Assembly: GCA_002901265.1 (NCBI GenBank)
Contig: PPHI01000029.1
Coordinates: 1 to 64,000, forward strand
Direction: 5' to 3'
Length of the DNA stretch: 64,000 bases
Source: Rhodopirellula baltica
GTDB lineage: Bacteria; Planctomycetota; Planctomycetia; Pirellulales; Pirellulaceae
The translations under genes and the position numbers were made by a program. Under the pieces are notes generated by a model that was not told where the DNA came from, did not search any database, and saw only the letters and a list, made by a program, of their open reading frames with translations. Position 1 is the stretch's first letter; each line of letters starts with the position of its first letter. Below, one piece after another: positions 53,601 to 62,100 of this stretch.

Positions 53601-53678
53601 GACGCCACCAATGCTGATGACGAGAGTCGCCGCTGAAAGCGGCCAAACGAAGAGGGAGCGTTTCACATCCTTGCGCAT
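50622..53678 (-). CDS. Very large exported or anchored protein of unknown function
   Basis: 1018 residues. A hydrophobic N-terminal segment (about 9-30) is a signal or anchor. Residues about 60-330 are Pro/Ser/Thr/Asp/Glu-rich low-complexity sequence, likely unfolded. The folded part from 335 on is a helical region (LLEQLDQLDRVV, AEAIQSRSEQVAWLQAAFSIQRRL) leading to repeated strand-rich segments near 600-1018, including IDLQTDGSVATRSVGMRGPAAVRTSS and several all-beta blocks. The C-terminus ends MSIGHMEEQQS. I recognise no domain. Its length and export suggest an envelope or adhesion role. Single gene on the minus strand. Confidence 0.8.
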   Translation of the reverse strand: MRKDVKRSLFVWPLSAATLVISIGGVTLQKDAFIKALARRANGLWLSLAHPDGEISLPTMGQIEIREPDSFVVAEIPAKVVKHDTVNTLPSVTIKAPAFTKPETSVTAAKPVAPKLSNSLATIESWLDAPINIQQPAIIGIPADAVQSPTLPAPSLNSQSDLFGFDPVMETVSNRTPAPSADAPVIDLDPDLLDRTAGASVLEKSELSGNEELQLPLVGQADTPRVDLVPPRLAERPTTSELSDQRNESTGASPTRIAKESRSQSPLSAELQSDLSAQMIPSLNDSQGMQRIDLADETPAVADLSEDDKTRPLAEARSKAWPVATKLLEQLDQLDRVVAMQPRENLIASTGVPVGPEMVLSSDDLLQWSASVRDVLQQLPQAKRLGDEQVLHMLNQLYQSCSYAFSHAEAIQSRSEQVAWLQAAFSIQRRLAVWGPIYQINSGDFPQTQYVGDDLIGAVAAIENLKQSLPETGDIEGWNQFLLLGELEQAFTNGTDGERQELSQKFLSRTQWPNLEDSHRHWLSGDAVQSVAKAIRPWATGPIDYSAFLHQIEKAESNAIDLVTAEVAQSMQALRYARHSSVQRLADNIDVFYRNANVRMSISDEMLNQLLPEVPSRNVPVRTTMLGSRVTGVSTIESQLGLRLRPAVGSWEIDLQTDGSVATRSVGMRGPAAVRTSSNNPFSASTAISIKPSNIELGAVDVSVGGTSRLRGIHTDYDGWPLVGSLVRTFAEMEYLEKASLSNRIARQRIQDQIGDEISDTVREKVDQSSDRFSESVFGPLTRLQLQPKVVDMQSTDSRLIARYRMAGDWQLAAMTPRPRALADSLMSLQIHQSALNNTLEQLVPQNEVMPIRDVLTQCFDLLGMGDKTVPDDIPEEIRIQFAKHRPITVEIEDGKVWVTMRIIRLEDDDHLKLRNFIVRASYVPQINGLDTALVRDGHLSISGPGMSMRTRFPVRAVFNKVLAPSRPLQLTSGDLLQDRVSEDTKITQFELRDGWIGMSIGHMEEQQSVAGRPRGIR

Positions 53679-54053
53679 TGCATGACCATCGGACTAAGGG
53701 AATAGGTGGTGGCATTCCGAACCGCCTTGCCTGAGAATCGGCTAGATCTCCACGAGGGTTCAGCGAGGATGCAGCGGCGTCCGTAAATCTCGCCGAAGTC
53801 GATGTCGCAGGATCCGGCAAGATTTGCCGGTTAGCGGAAATTCGCAGGGGATTTTCTCACGTCGTCCCCAACAGAGTTGTCTGGCGGACAAAATCGGCAA
53901 TGATCCTGGTGTATTGTCATTCACCCAAGCGGTTTGACCCCGGCTAGGGCGAGGGCAATCCCGGGTGTACGCGAAGGGCGACAACGGCGAAACTATGTCT
54001 GACGCCGCTTCAAAAGCGGCATCGCCCGTACGAAACTGTGTTCTGGAGAGGAA
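53679..54053. other. Divergent intergenic region of about 375 bases
   Basis: Separates the 1018-residue gene (minus) from groES (plus) and contains both promoters. I looked for a CIRCE-type inverted repeat (TTAGCACTC ... GAGTGCTAA) and saw none. GGAGAGG before the groES start is a good ribosome binding site. No gene is evident. Confidence 0.45.
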
Positions 54054-54389
54054 ATGGCGAAGAAGAAAACTGCAAACGCGACGTTCGAGTATGTCGAGCC
54101 GATCGGGGATCGAGTATTGGTCCGCAAGGACGAACCGAAACGCGAAACACGTGGTGGTATTGCACTACCCGATGCTGCAGAGATTCCGACGATCACCGGG
54201 CGGATCGTCACCATCAGTGCAGTGGTCGAAAACGACGAAGAGTTACCGCTCCGGCAGTACGACAAAATCTTATTTCATCCCAAGAACGCGATCCCGGTTG
54301 ATTTGGAGCATGACAATCAACTGTTTGTCATTCCGGTTGACGACATCGTTGCTGTCTTCCGTCGTGAAAAACCGGATAACGCCCCTTAA
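54054..54389 (+). CDS. groES: GroES family co-chaperonin
   Basis: 111 residues from ATG 54054, preceded by GGAGAGG. The 10-kDa chaperonin fold is intact: VEPIGDRVLVRKDEP, the mobile loop RETRGGIALPDAA, and the roof and C-terminal strands ending VFRREKP. Relative to E. coli GroES the N-terminus is longer by about 10 residues and Lys-rich, and the tail by 5. It caps the GroEL ring. No groEL is adjacent, and no heat-shock operator was seen, so it is a separate copy, possibly one of several in the genome with specialised client or partner. Confidence 0.92.
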   Translation: MAKKKTANATFEYVEPIGDRVLVRKDEPKRETRGGIALPDAAEIPTITGRIVTISAVVENDEELPLRQYDKILFHPKNAIPVDLEHDNQLFVIPVDDIVAVFRREKPDNAP

Positions 54390-54665
54390 ACGATCGCAAC
54401 GGCGTTCTCACTTGTCGTTTCAATGCGATTCCATTGCATTGCCCTTTGTGCCATGCGGAATGCACCGGGACACACTGTGGAGTCATACAAGTTTGACCGG
54501 GATCGGTTAAACTGGGATGGGGCAATTTGGGCAGAATCGTTGTGGTCGATTGGCATTGAAATCAATCGTCTGGGACGCTCGTGTCGGGTTGCAAGCCTCG
54601 ATGACGTGGAATGAGTGTTGAGCAACCGTGACAACGTAGACTGCGAGTGAAGTGAAGCTGAAATC

Positions 54666-55265
54666 ATGACGTCCGTGACCGAACTGATCAATCGAAGCCA
54701 GGAGGGCGGTGAAGGAGAGACCGACAAGCTCTTCTCGGCGATGTACGACGACTTGCGTCGTTTGGCAGGGCGGTTTTTACAAAACGAACCGCTGCGGAAC
54801 CGGTTGAGTAGCTCGTCGTTGGTTCACCAGGCCTACATGCGGATGGTGGATCACTCGCGAATCAATTGGCAAGGAAAAACGCATTTTTTTGCCATCGGTG
54901 CAACGGTGATGAGACGTATCTTGGTCGATCACGCTCGCAAAGTTCAGTCGTTAAAGCGCGGCGGCGACTGGGAACGACGCCAATTACATGACGACGTCAC
55001 GTTCGAACTCAATCGTGACGAAGACGTTGTCGCGCTCGACGACCTGTTGGAGCAACTTGCCAGTCTGAATCCGCGGCAGGCTAAGATCGTCGAATTGCGG
55101 TTCTTCGGCGGAATGACCATGCGGGAAATCGCTGCCGAGATGAAACTAGGTCTGCGAACGGTCGAGAAAGAGTGGGCAATGAGCCGTGCTTGGATGCGTC
55201 GCGAATTGCGCCGCGACGAAGAAAAGCTCGACGGCGATTCGCCTTCGGAACCCGAGATCGATTGA
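54666..55265 (+). CDS. ECF-type RNA polymerase sigma factor
   Basis: 199 residues from ATG 54666. Region 2 contains SSLVHQAYMRMV and the following FFAIGATVMRRILVDHARK, and region 4 is LNPRQAKIVELRFFGGMTMREIAAEMKLGLRTVEKEW, a complete helix-turn-helix. The long linker and the SSLVHQAY block are those of the planctomycete ECF group that partners with Ser/Thr kinases. It directs RNA polymerase to an unknown set of promoters. The stop TGA overlaps the kinase ATG by one base (TGATG), so the two are translated together and the kinase is probably its regulator. Confidence 0.92.
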   Translation: MTSVTELINRSQEGGEGETDKLFSAMYDDLRRLAGRFLQNEPLRNRLSSSSLVHQAYMRMVDHSRINWQGKTHFFAIGATVMRRILVDHARKVQSLKRGGDWERRQLHDDVTFELNRDEDVVALDDLLEQLASLNPRQAKIVELRFFGGMTMREIAAEMKLGLRTVEKEWAMSRAWMRRELRRDEEKLDGDSPSEPEID

Positions 55266-57832
55266 TGGATGCCGAACGCTACGCGAAGGTTCGCGCTCTG
55301 TTTCTAGCCGTCGAAGAACTGCCGACGGAGCAACATCGGGACTATCTGCGGCAACAGTGCGGCGACGATCCAACGTTAGTCGACGAGGTCCTATCACTGT
55401 TGGACGAGCATGACGTTGATTCGGCGATGCTTGAAGGCAATTCTGCGAAGCATCCGGTACTGCCGCCCAGCCAAACTGCATCGAGCCCGACTCTTTCTCC
55501 CTTCATGCCGGAATCGGGAGCAATCGAACAGCGTGTCGCCAGTGGCGAGTCCTCGGGGCGGACGCAGCGTCAATTCAATCGACGCAAACGTGAACTCCCC
55601 AGCAAATCAGGGTCAGCCAAATCGAAGCACGGTCGTTCGGAGACCGATTCAAGCGGCGAACGCGTCAGTAAAGACCGAGGGGACATTGCACAGGTTACGA
55701 TGCAGGGTGCACAGCGAACCCATGCCTCGCCGCGCTATCAAGACGAAGCCGCGCCGCCGCGTCGGCCACCATCACCTGGGTTGTGGCAATCGAAAGTCAG
55801 ACGACATCGGCGATTTAATTCCGGATGGCTTTTTTTGGCTGCCATCCTGCCGACGATCCTTGTTGGCGCGTGGACGTATTCCACGGTCGTAAAAAGCTTG
55901 CGCGGGTCAACGGCCAACGAATTGGCAGGTGTCGCTGACAATGTGCAATTGAATGTGCAGCGGTTCTTGGACGACCAAGCGAACTTGGCCAAATCATGGA
56001 GCCAGCAAGACGATCTCCGCCGTGCGATCGTCGAACTTGTGCAAAGCGATTGGTCGGACGCCGATTCGAATCGATTGAAAAATAATCCTGTCGCTAGCCG
56101 GATCCAATCGCAACTCCAGTCTCTTTCGCGACGTTCTAGCGTCCGTTACTCAGTATGGGACCGGACCGGACGGGTGATCGCGGCATCAGATGAACGCAGC
56201 GACATGATCGGTACGCAGGTTCCGCCTGGCGGCGCAGGCTATCTCGCGCGGGCAATTCATGGTGACACGGTATTGTTTGGACCGGGGACACTGGAACCTT
56301 TGTTGGGCGAAGACACCGCGTTGAGTTCCGAACCGGTGATGGCTGAACTGTTGCCAATCTTAGATGACGAATCAAATGTTGTGGCGACGATCTTGATTCA
56401 TGGCTTCGGGATGTTCGAAAGCTTTGATCAGATTTTCCGGCAAGCATCGCTCGCGGGTGGACAAGATATCTACGCGGTTGACGTTTCTGGCACCATGGTC
56501 AGCAACAGCGCACTGGCCGTGGAGCGACTGCTCGCTTCCGATTCCAACGTCAGCGACGCTGGCGGTCAAGCGCGCAGGATGGTTGCGTGTCGGCTCCGTG
56601 TCTGCGATCCGGGAGAGACGAAAGCCAGGGATCAACTGGCCACTAAACTTCGCCGGCGTCAGCCGCTCACGTACGCGGTCTTCGGCGTTTCGAATGGCGA
56701 CAACGGATCAATGTTAACGCCATACCCGAACTACGCTGGGGATTCGGTGGTTGGCGCATGGAGATGGATCGAACAGTACCAAATCGGCGTCGTCGTAGAA
56801 CGATCGAGTGACTTGGCGTTCCAAACGGCAAGGATTGTCCGATACGGGTTTATCACCCTGGGATGTATGTTGACCCTGACAGCGTTCTTGGCGGCGAGCA
56901 TGATTGCCAAACGCACCGCGATTGCTCAGGCGGCGGTACACCCCTTGAGCCGTTATCAAATCGTGTCCGAGCTGGGCAGCGGAGGAATGGGCGTTGTCTA
57001 TCGTGCCAAGCACAGTCAGCTCGGACGTGAAACGGCACTGAAGGTGTTGCGAGCCGATCGTGACAATCTCGAAGACCGTTTGCGTTTCGATCGCGAGGCG
57101 AAACTGGCTTCATCGTTAAGCAACGCACACACCGTCACCATCTATGACTACGGACGTGGCGAAGAGGGCGAAGCGTACTGTGTGATGGAGTACCTACAAG
57201 GGATCACGTTGTATGATGTGGTCGCACGAAGTGGGATTCAAGACATCGGGCGCGTTCTATTCATCCTCCGCCAAATTTGCGATTCGTTGGGTGAAGCACA
57301 TCACTTGGGCCTCGTTCACCGAGACATGAAGCCGCAAAACGTGATGATGTCGATGGATTCGTCGGTGGGTGATTGGGCGGTGGTGTTTGATTTCGGTTTG
57401 GCAAAACCGTTGCACCCAGCTTCTAATTCATATCAAACGACGGAAACGATTTGGGCGGGGACGCCGATGTACATGGCGCCCGAGCGGTATCGAGAACCGA
57501 ACAAGATTGATCCGCGTTCGGATCTCTATTCGGTCGGCTGTATCGCTTACTTCTTGTTGTCAGGCCGTCCTCCGTTTATCGAATGTGACCCGGAATCGCT
57601 GTTCGCTCTGGTGTTGACCGAGCAACCGATCAGTATCAGCGTGCATCGCGATGAAGAGATTCCCGAAGAAGTCACTGCCTTCGTTAGACGGTGTATGGCG
57701 AAAAGCGTTGATGATCGATTTGGGTCGGTCGATGAATTGGCCAAGCATCTTGACCAGTTGATCCCCAAGTATCCCTGGACGGTCGAACAAGCGCGAACTT
57801 GGTGGCGCATCCACGGTGATGAACTCGATTGA
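55265..57832 (+). CDS. Transmembrane Ser/Thr kinase with N-terminal sensor and C-terminal kinase domain
   Basis: 855 residues from ATG 55265. Residues 1-60 are a helical module (LFLAVEELPTEQHRDYLRQQC) seen in planctomycete kinases; 60-180 are disordered and basic. Helix 1 at about 187-209 and helix 2 at about 527-550 enclose an extracytoplasmic sensor of about 315 residues with Cache-like pattern (VRYSVWDRTGRVIAASDE). The kinase domain starts near 564: GSGGMGVVYR, Lys in TALKVL, HRDMKPQN near 685, DFGLA near 709, all intact. So a periplasmic signal would regulate the kinase. It overlaps the sigma gene by one base. This order is inverted relative to PknB-type kinases. Confidence 0.92.
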   Translation: MDAERYAKVRALFLAVEELPTEQHRDYLRQQCGDDPTLVDEVLSLLDEHDVDSAMLEGNSAKHPVLPPSQTASSPTLSPFMPESGAIEQRVASGESSGRTQRQFNRRKRELPSKSGSAKSKHGRSETDSSGERVSKDRGDIAQVTMQGAQRTHASPRYQDEAAPPRRPPSPGLWQSKVRRHRRFNSGWLFLAAILPTILVGAWTYSTVVKSLRGSTANELAGVADNVQLNVQRFLDDQANLAKSWSQQDDLRRAIVELVQSDWSDADSNRLKNNPVASRIQSQLQSLSRRSSVRYSVWDRTGRVIAASDERSDMIGTQVPPGGAGYLARAIHGDTVLFGPGTLEPLLGEDTALSSEPVMAELLPILDDESNVVATILIHGFGMFESFDQIFRQASLAGGQDIYAVDVSGTMVSNSALAVERLLASDSNVSDAGGQARRMVACRLRVCDPGETKARDQLATKLRRRQPLTYAVFGVSNGDNGSMLTPYPNYAGDSVVGAWRWIEQYQIGVVVERSSDLAFQTARIVRYGFITLGCMLTLTAFLAASMIAKRTAIAQAAVHPLSRYQIVSELGSGGMGVVYRAKHSQLGRETALKVLRADRDNLEDRLRFDREAKLASSLSNAHTVTIYDYGRGEEGEAYCVMEYLQGITLYDVVARSGIQDIGRVLFILRQICDSLGEAHHLGLVHRDMKPQNVMMSMDSSVGDWAVVFDFGLAKPLHPASNSYQTTETIWAGTPMYMAPERYREPNKIDPRSDLYSVGCIAYFLLSGRPPFIECDPESLFALVLTEQPISISVHRDEEIPEEVTAFVRRCMAKSVDDRFGSVDELAKHLDQLIPKYPWTVEQARTWWRIHGDELD

Positions 57833-57837
57833 CGTGA

Positions 57838-58227
57838 TCATCGTGGTAGTCTCCGAACGGAAGTCGCCTCGGCGATGACTTCTGATCCAGCTAACACCGC
57901 GACGCTCCGTTCGAGTCCGGCTTCGGTAAAGATCTCACGCATCCCAACCATGAAGTTGTGCCATTGTTGGATGGTGTCGGGTAAAGGAATCGAGATTTGG
58001 TCGCGACCGCCGAAACCGATTTCACTGACCAAGATCTCGGTCGGCAGGTGCAAGAGCGCTTCCAGCATTAGATGTTCCAAGCAATCACGGTCAGACAGTC
58101 CGGGGTCGTCATAAATCCAGAGGTGTGGAACCAAGACGCGATCCATCACAGCGAGTGCTGCTGACTCGATCGATTCGGATTCCAAAACAAGTTCCGTTTG
58201 TCCACACCCGACGTAATACTTTGCCAC
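57838..58227 (-). CDS. Small conserved protein of unknown function
   Basis: 129 residues from GTG 58227, chosen because AAGGAG lies seven bases upstream and no homology-like content precedes it, although the frame is open to 58389. It has a compact alpha/beta look: KYYVGCGQTELVLESESIESAALAVMD, HLWIYDDPGLS, LEALLHLPTEILVSEIGFGG and IPLPDTIQQWHNF. No known motif or signal peptide. It is convergent with the kinase gene, five bases apart. Function unknown; I do not recognise the family. Confidence 0.7.
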   Translation of the reverse strand: MAKYYVGCGQTELVLESESIESAALAVMDRVLVPHLWIYDDPGLSDRDCLEHLMLEALLHLPTEILVSEIGFGGRDQISIPLPDTIQQWHNFMVGMREIFTEAGLERSVAVLAGSEVIAEATSVRRLPR

Positions 58228-58511
58228 CGCGACGCTCCTTCTCGTTGGGGGATTCCCCACCGGAACACAATCGTTCCGGCGGGGATCAAGTTGCAAAAAT
58301 GTCCCGGGGACTGTCTCGATTGCCCCGGCGACAGGAGAAGTATCGAAACCGAAATGACACGGCTGGTCATGTCGAAATCGATTCTGCAACGGGGGTCGGA
58401 TTGGGAAATTTGGTGGAACTCTACGATGCCCGCTGGACCGGGAATACAGCCTCGACAGGGGCCGCTATACTTCAGCCATGTGCCCCACCCACTATCATGT
58501 TGTGACCGCTG

Positions 58512-59162
58512 ATGTTTCGATTCCTTGCCTTGACCGTTGTCTTTTTCATCGCGTTCGCGGCCGCCATTGTTTTTCTGTTTTCGGATTCTGCTAACAACGG
58601 TGAATCAGAACTTGCAGCGATCCAGCAAGACAACGATGTCCAAGTCGCCGACGGAGAGATTGCGGCGAAACGCAACTCGGAGGTGACGTATACGCCTGAA
58701 GCGTTCCGCAAGGCTGCTTTTGAAGGCAACATAGAAATTGTCAAGTCGTGCATTGGCAAAGGGGTGGAAATCGACGACGCAGATTCCAGCGGATTCACCG
58801 CGTTGACGATGGCCGCCTACAACGGGCATGACAAAGTCTGCCAAGTCTTGATCGAAGCAGGAGCGGACGTCAACAAACGTGATAACAAGGGTCAGTTTCC
58901 GCTCTACCACGCGGCAAGTTTGGACTCACCGACGACCGTCAAACTTTTGCTCGACGCAGGGGCAGAGATCAACGAGACAGAAACTCGCGAAAACTTCACT
59001 TCGCTGATGATGGCAGCAGCTGAAGGCAATATGGGCGTGGTGAAGGTTTTGCTGGAAGCGGGGGCAGATCGGTCGATGCGTGACGTCGATGGCGATCGTG
59101 CTCTCGAATTTGCACGCGAATATGGGCACGAGGAAATCGCTCAACTGCTGCAAGAAAACTAG
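58512..59162 (+). CDS. Membrane-anchored ankyrin-repeat protein
   Basis: 216 residues. A hydrophobic N-terminal helix (about 5-23) anchors or exports it, then a Glu/Asn-rich spacer to about 60. Four ankyrin repeats run to the end: AFRKAAFEGNIEIVKSCIGKGVEID, ALTMAAYNGHDKVCQVLIEAGADVN, PLYHAASLDSPTTVKLLLDAGAEIN and LMMAAAEGNMGVVKVLLEAGAD, closed by a half repeat. The second ankyrin protein in the window, unrelated in the tail to the first. If the helix is uncleaved the repeats face the periplasm. Probably a protein-binding scaffold. Confidence 0.88.
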   Translation: MFRFLALTVVFFIAFAAAIVFLFSDSANNGESELAAIQQDNDVQVADGEIAAKRNSEVTYTPEAFRKAAFEGNIEIVKSCIGKGVEIDDADSSGFTALTMAAYNGHDKVCQVLIEAGADVNKRDNKGQFPLYHAASLDSPTTVKLLLDAGAEINETETRENFTSLMMAAAEGNMGVVKVLLEAGADRSMRDVDGDRALEFAREYGHEEIAQLLQEN

Positions 59163-59316
59163 TCAGCCGTGCGGTTCTTTCGTCGCTGCTCTTTCGTCAC
59201 GGCCAGGGATCAAACGACGCCCCGTCTGCCCAGGGTTTTATTCCTGCTATGGTAGATTAAACAGATTTTGAGCGCCCTCGAGCGAGACTCGTTGAGCATT
59301 AACCGATTCCCTCGTC

Positions 59317-59553
59317 TTGATGAGAAGACACGTGCAGCAGGTAAAGATTTTCAAGTCGACCGACACCGAACTGGAAGACATGGAAAAACAAATCAACCGT
59401 TTCATTCGAAAAAACGATATCCGTGTTTTGTCGATTAGCGGTGGGCACTCGCCGGCACCGGCATCAGGTAGCGGCCCAATGAACACCTTTGCCGGCGGTG
59501 ATGTGACGGTCATCTTATTGTACGAAATCGATCTCTCGAAACGTCAGGCATAG
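59317..59553 (+). CDS. Short conserved protein of unknown function
   Basis: 78 residues counting from TTG 59317; a following ATG (59320) or the GTG at 59332 are equally possible starts. The pattern is strand-helix-strand: VKIFKSTDTELEDMEKQINRFIRK, then IRVLSISGGHSP and VTVILLYEID. A compact alpha/beta fold of this kind occurs in short planctomycete proteins of no known role. It precedes the ABC ATPase gene by 17 bases and points the same way, so it may be part of that operon. Confidence 0.65.
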   Translation: MMRRHVQQVKIFKSTDTELEDMEKQINRFIRKNDIRVLSISGGHSPAPASGSGPMNTFAGGDVTVILLYEIDLSKRQA

Positions 59554-59570
59554 TTCTCCGGAGACATGTT

Positions 59571-60311
59571 GTGATCGATGTGCAACGATTCGTGAAACGT
59601 TACGGAGACTTCACCGCTGTCAAAGGCGTGACGTTCTCTGTACCGGCGGGAAAGGTCGCGGCACTGGTCGGGCCCAACGGCGCAGGCAAGACGACAACGA
59701 TCCGGTCGATGTGCGGAATCCTGCGACCGACCAACGGAACGATCACAATTGCCGGGTTCGACCTCGCTCGCGAAACGTTGCAGGCCAAGCATCGGTTGGC
59801 CTACGTCCCAGATGACCCGCCGCTTTTCGAATCATTGACGGTTTTCGAACACCTGCGATTCATCGCGTCGTCATTTCGATTGCGGCAATGGGAATCGGAT
59901 GGCGAACGATGGTTGCAGTTATTCGACTTGGCCGAAAAACGCGACACCTTGGCGTCAGAACTTTCACGTGGCATGCGCCAGAAAGTCGCGATCGTCTGTG
60001 CCTATTTGCGACAACCCGATGTACTGCTTCTCGACGAACCGATGACGGGTCTGGATCCGCCTAGCATCCGACATCTGAAGGAAACGATTCGTCAACAAGC
60101 TGACCGCGGTGCGACGGTCTTGTTGAGTTCGCATCTGCTCAGTCTCGTCGACGATCTCTCGGATCACTTGGTGTTGATCCGTCGTGGCGAGGTGCTTTAT
60201 TCCGGCGACCTTGCCGAAGCTCGGCGAGAATATGGCGGCGAGCGTGGGTCGCTTGAAGACGTCTTTTTCCATCTGACCGGACAGCCCGAAACGGTCGACC
60301 AAGAATCATGA
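59571..60311 (+). CDS. ABC transporter ATP-binding protein
   Basis: 246 residues from GTG 59571. Walker A is GPNGAGKTT at 34-42, the signature loop is LSRGMRQK near 129-136, Walker B is VLLLDEP near 145-151, and the H-loop is SSHLLS. It is the ABC-2 (CcmA-like/NatA-like) type with a short C-terminal end. It powers an exporter whose permease is the next gene, overlapping by four bases (ATGA). Substrate unknown; such two-gene systems move lipids, drugs, sodium or peptides. Confidence 0.92.
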   Translation: MIDVQRFVKRYGDFTAVKGVTFSVPAGKVAALVGPNGAGKTTTIRSMCGILRPTNGTITIAGFDLARETLQAKHRLAYVPDDPPLFESLTVFEHLRFIASSFRLRQWESDGERWLQLFDLAEKRDTLASELSRGMRQKVAIVCAYLRQPDVLLLDEPMTGLDPPSIRHLKETIRQQADRGATVLLSSHLLSLVDDLSDHLVLIRRGEVLYSGDLAEARREYGGERGSLEDVFFHLTGQPETVDQES

Positions 60312-61969
60312 TTCACCCGGCATTGCTGCGATTGATTGGGGCACTTGCCTTTGCGGCTCTGCGAAAGTTCGGCCAGATCTGTCGCAAGCCAACGGGGTTG
60401 ATCTTCGTGGTCTTCATACTTGGCTGCTTCGGCTTTGGGGTGGCGCCATCGATACTGATCGCCTTCCATCCAGATCAATCGGAGATGGCCAGCTCTGTAC
60501 GGCGGTTGCAGCCGGTGCTGCCGATCATGCTCTCGCTCGTCTTCTTTGGGTTGATCTTGACTGATAGCGGTCGCGGGATGCTCGAATTGCGTCCACCCGA
60601 ATTGCAGTTCATTCTCGCCGGACCGTTCACGTCGACACAGATTCTGTCATATCGATTGATTACGGTTGCGCTTGCGTTGCTCCCGCTATTTTGTGTCGGA
60701 AGCGTCGTGCTCCGTCCGCATGTGGCCCGGTGGGATGCTTGCTTAGTCGGTGTTGTGCTGACGTTTGCGACGATGATCATGCTGGCGTTTCATTACACGT
60801 TGATTAAACCACGGCTAACCTCGGGAATGATCGCTTGTTTTCGATGGGGGATCATCACGTCGACGTTCGTCTTGATGTTGGAAAGCGTTTTCGTATTCAG
60901 GCAACACCTATCGAATTTTGAGTTCGATCAGTTTGTCCAAGCGATCGCGGCAACTTGGTCGGGGCGAATTCTTGGTGCACCGTTCTATCCCTTTGTGCAA
61001 ACGGCGATTGCATCCGACACGTTAAAGCTGCTGCAATACGCGTCGATCTCGTGCGGAATCCTGGGGCTGACGACCTGCAGTTGTTATCTCTTCAGTAGCG
61101 GATTTGCCGAGTTGGCCGTGGAAGGAGTGGCCCGGCGACAGCAACGACTGGAAAGTCTGCGACGAGGGAGTTCCGGGATGGCAAAGTCTGGGCGCGAGCG
61201 AAAGGCCCGCTTCAGCTTGCCAGCACTCCCGTACATGAGCGGTTTGGGGCCGGTCGCTTGGCTGTCGTTGACAAGTGCTTGGCGGCGAACAGGAAAACTT
61301 CTCATTGGACTAACGATCGCGAGCCTAATGGCTTCGTTAGGTCTTTCGGTTTATGTGACAGTGTTCCCCGAAGTGATCCCCAATGTGGTGCGATTGTTCG
61401 TGTCTTGGGGAGCATTTGGTGTGGCAGCGTATGTGGGCGTTTTGGTGGCGATGGGGACTTCGGGTGGGCTGACCGCACCGCCACGGACACTGACATGGTA
61501 TTACTTGTTGCCGATTTCGCCCTACGCCATCGCGATTGGAGCCACGGCTGGAAGCACTGCGACGCTATTCGCGGTGCAGTGCGTTTTACAAATTCCCGCG
61601 ATCGCGTTGACCACACAGCCCTGGTTTGACGCGGTGTCTATTTTGCTACTGGGGCTGGTTTTCGCACTCATCCTGAGTTCTGTAATCAGTTTTGTTTCTG
61701 TCACGACTGGTATTCGACCGATGCCACAAGGGACGCCCGACGTCTTTCAAGGCGCTCGTGTGTTGGTGTTCATGATGTTGGTCGGTTTGGCGTTGGTTCC
61801 GCCATTGTTGTTTGCGTTCGGGACCGCTGCCACGACAGCGGCACTCTTCGGGGTACGCCAGGCCGCGTTTGCGATCGGCGGCGCAGTTGGTGCAGCCATT
61901 TGGTTGCCAGCGATCTGGTGGTACTCGGGCCTCCAGTTTCGTCAACGCGAACTTCAGATCGCAGAGTGA
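60308..61969 (+). CDS. ABC transporter permease
   Basis: 553 residues, overlapping the ATPase by four bases. About 12 hydrophobic segments fall in two sets, at about 25-275 and 335-545, separated by a basic cytoplasmic stretch (RRQQRLESLRRGSSGMAKSGRERKAR). That loop ends near LPALPYMSGLGPVAWLSLTSAWRR. The layout resembles the ABC-exporter permeases with two membrane halves in one chain that pair with CcmA-like ATPases. There is no periplasmic domain of note. Substrate cannot be inferred. Confidence 0.82.
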   Translation: MIHPALLRLIGALAFAALRKFGQICRKPTGLIFVVFILGCFGFGVAPSILIAFHPDQSEMASSVRRLQPVLPIMLSLVFFGLILTDSGRGMLELRPPELQFILAGPFTSTQILSYRLITVALALLPLFCVGSVVLRPHVARWDACLVGVVLTFATMIMLAFHYTLIKPRLTSGMIACFRWGIITSTFVLMLESVFVFRQHLSNFEFDQFVQAIAATWSGRILGAPFYPFVQTAIASDTLKLLQYASISCGILGLTTCSCYLFSSGFAELAVEGVARRQQRLESLRRGSSGMAKSGRERKARFSLPALPYMSGLGPVAWLSLTSAWRRTGKLLIGLTIASLMASLGLSVYVTVFPEVIPNVVRLFVSWGAFGVAAYVGVLVAMGTSGGLTAPPRTLTWYYLLPISPYAIAIGATAGSTATLFAVQCVLQIPAIALTTQPWFDAVSILLLGLVFALILSSVISFVSVTTGIRPMPQGTPDVFQGARVLVFMMLVGLALVPPLLFAFGTAATTAALFGVRQAAFAIGGAVGAAIWLPAIWWYSGLQFRQRELQIAE

Positions 61970-62100
61970 ACACCGGTTGATGCCCACCAGGATTTGAGCG
62001 TTGCCAAATCGCTCGCCTTGTCCGTACAGTTGTCGGACCCTGCCCTAGAACTTCAAAATCGGCCGTTGTGACGGGAACGATTACCGCCACGGGACTGAGT

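Noticed and set aside
53679-54053. CIRCE heat-shock operator before groES
   Set aside because: No 9-base inverted repeat with 9-base spacing of the known consensus was found.
54423-54614. A 63-codon plus-strand frame upstream of the sigma factor
   Set aside because: No motif or ribosome binding site; it looks like the promoter and leader of the sigma gene.
54386-54727. A 113-codon minus-strand frame between groES and the sigma factor
   Set aside because: It overlaps the sigma factor start antisense and is rich in Ser and Arg without any motif, typical of a shadow frame.
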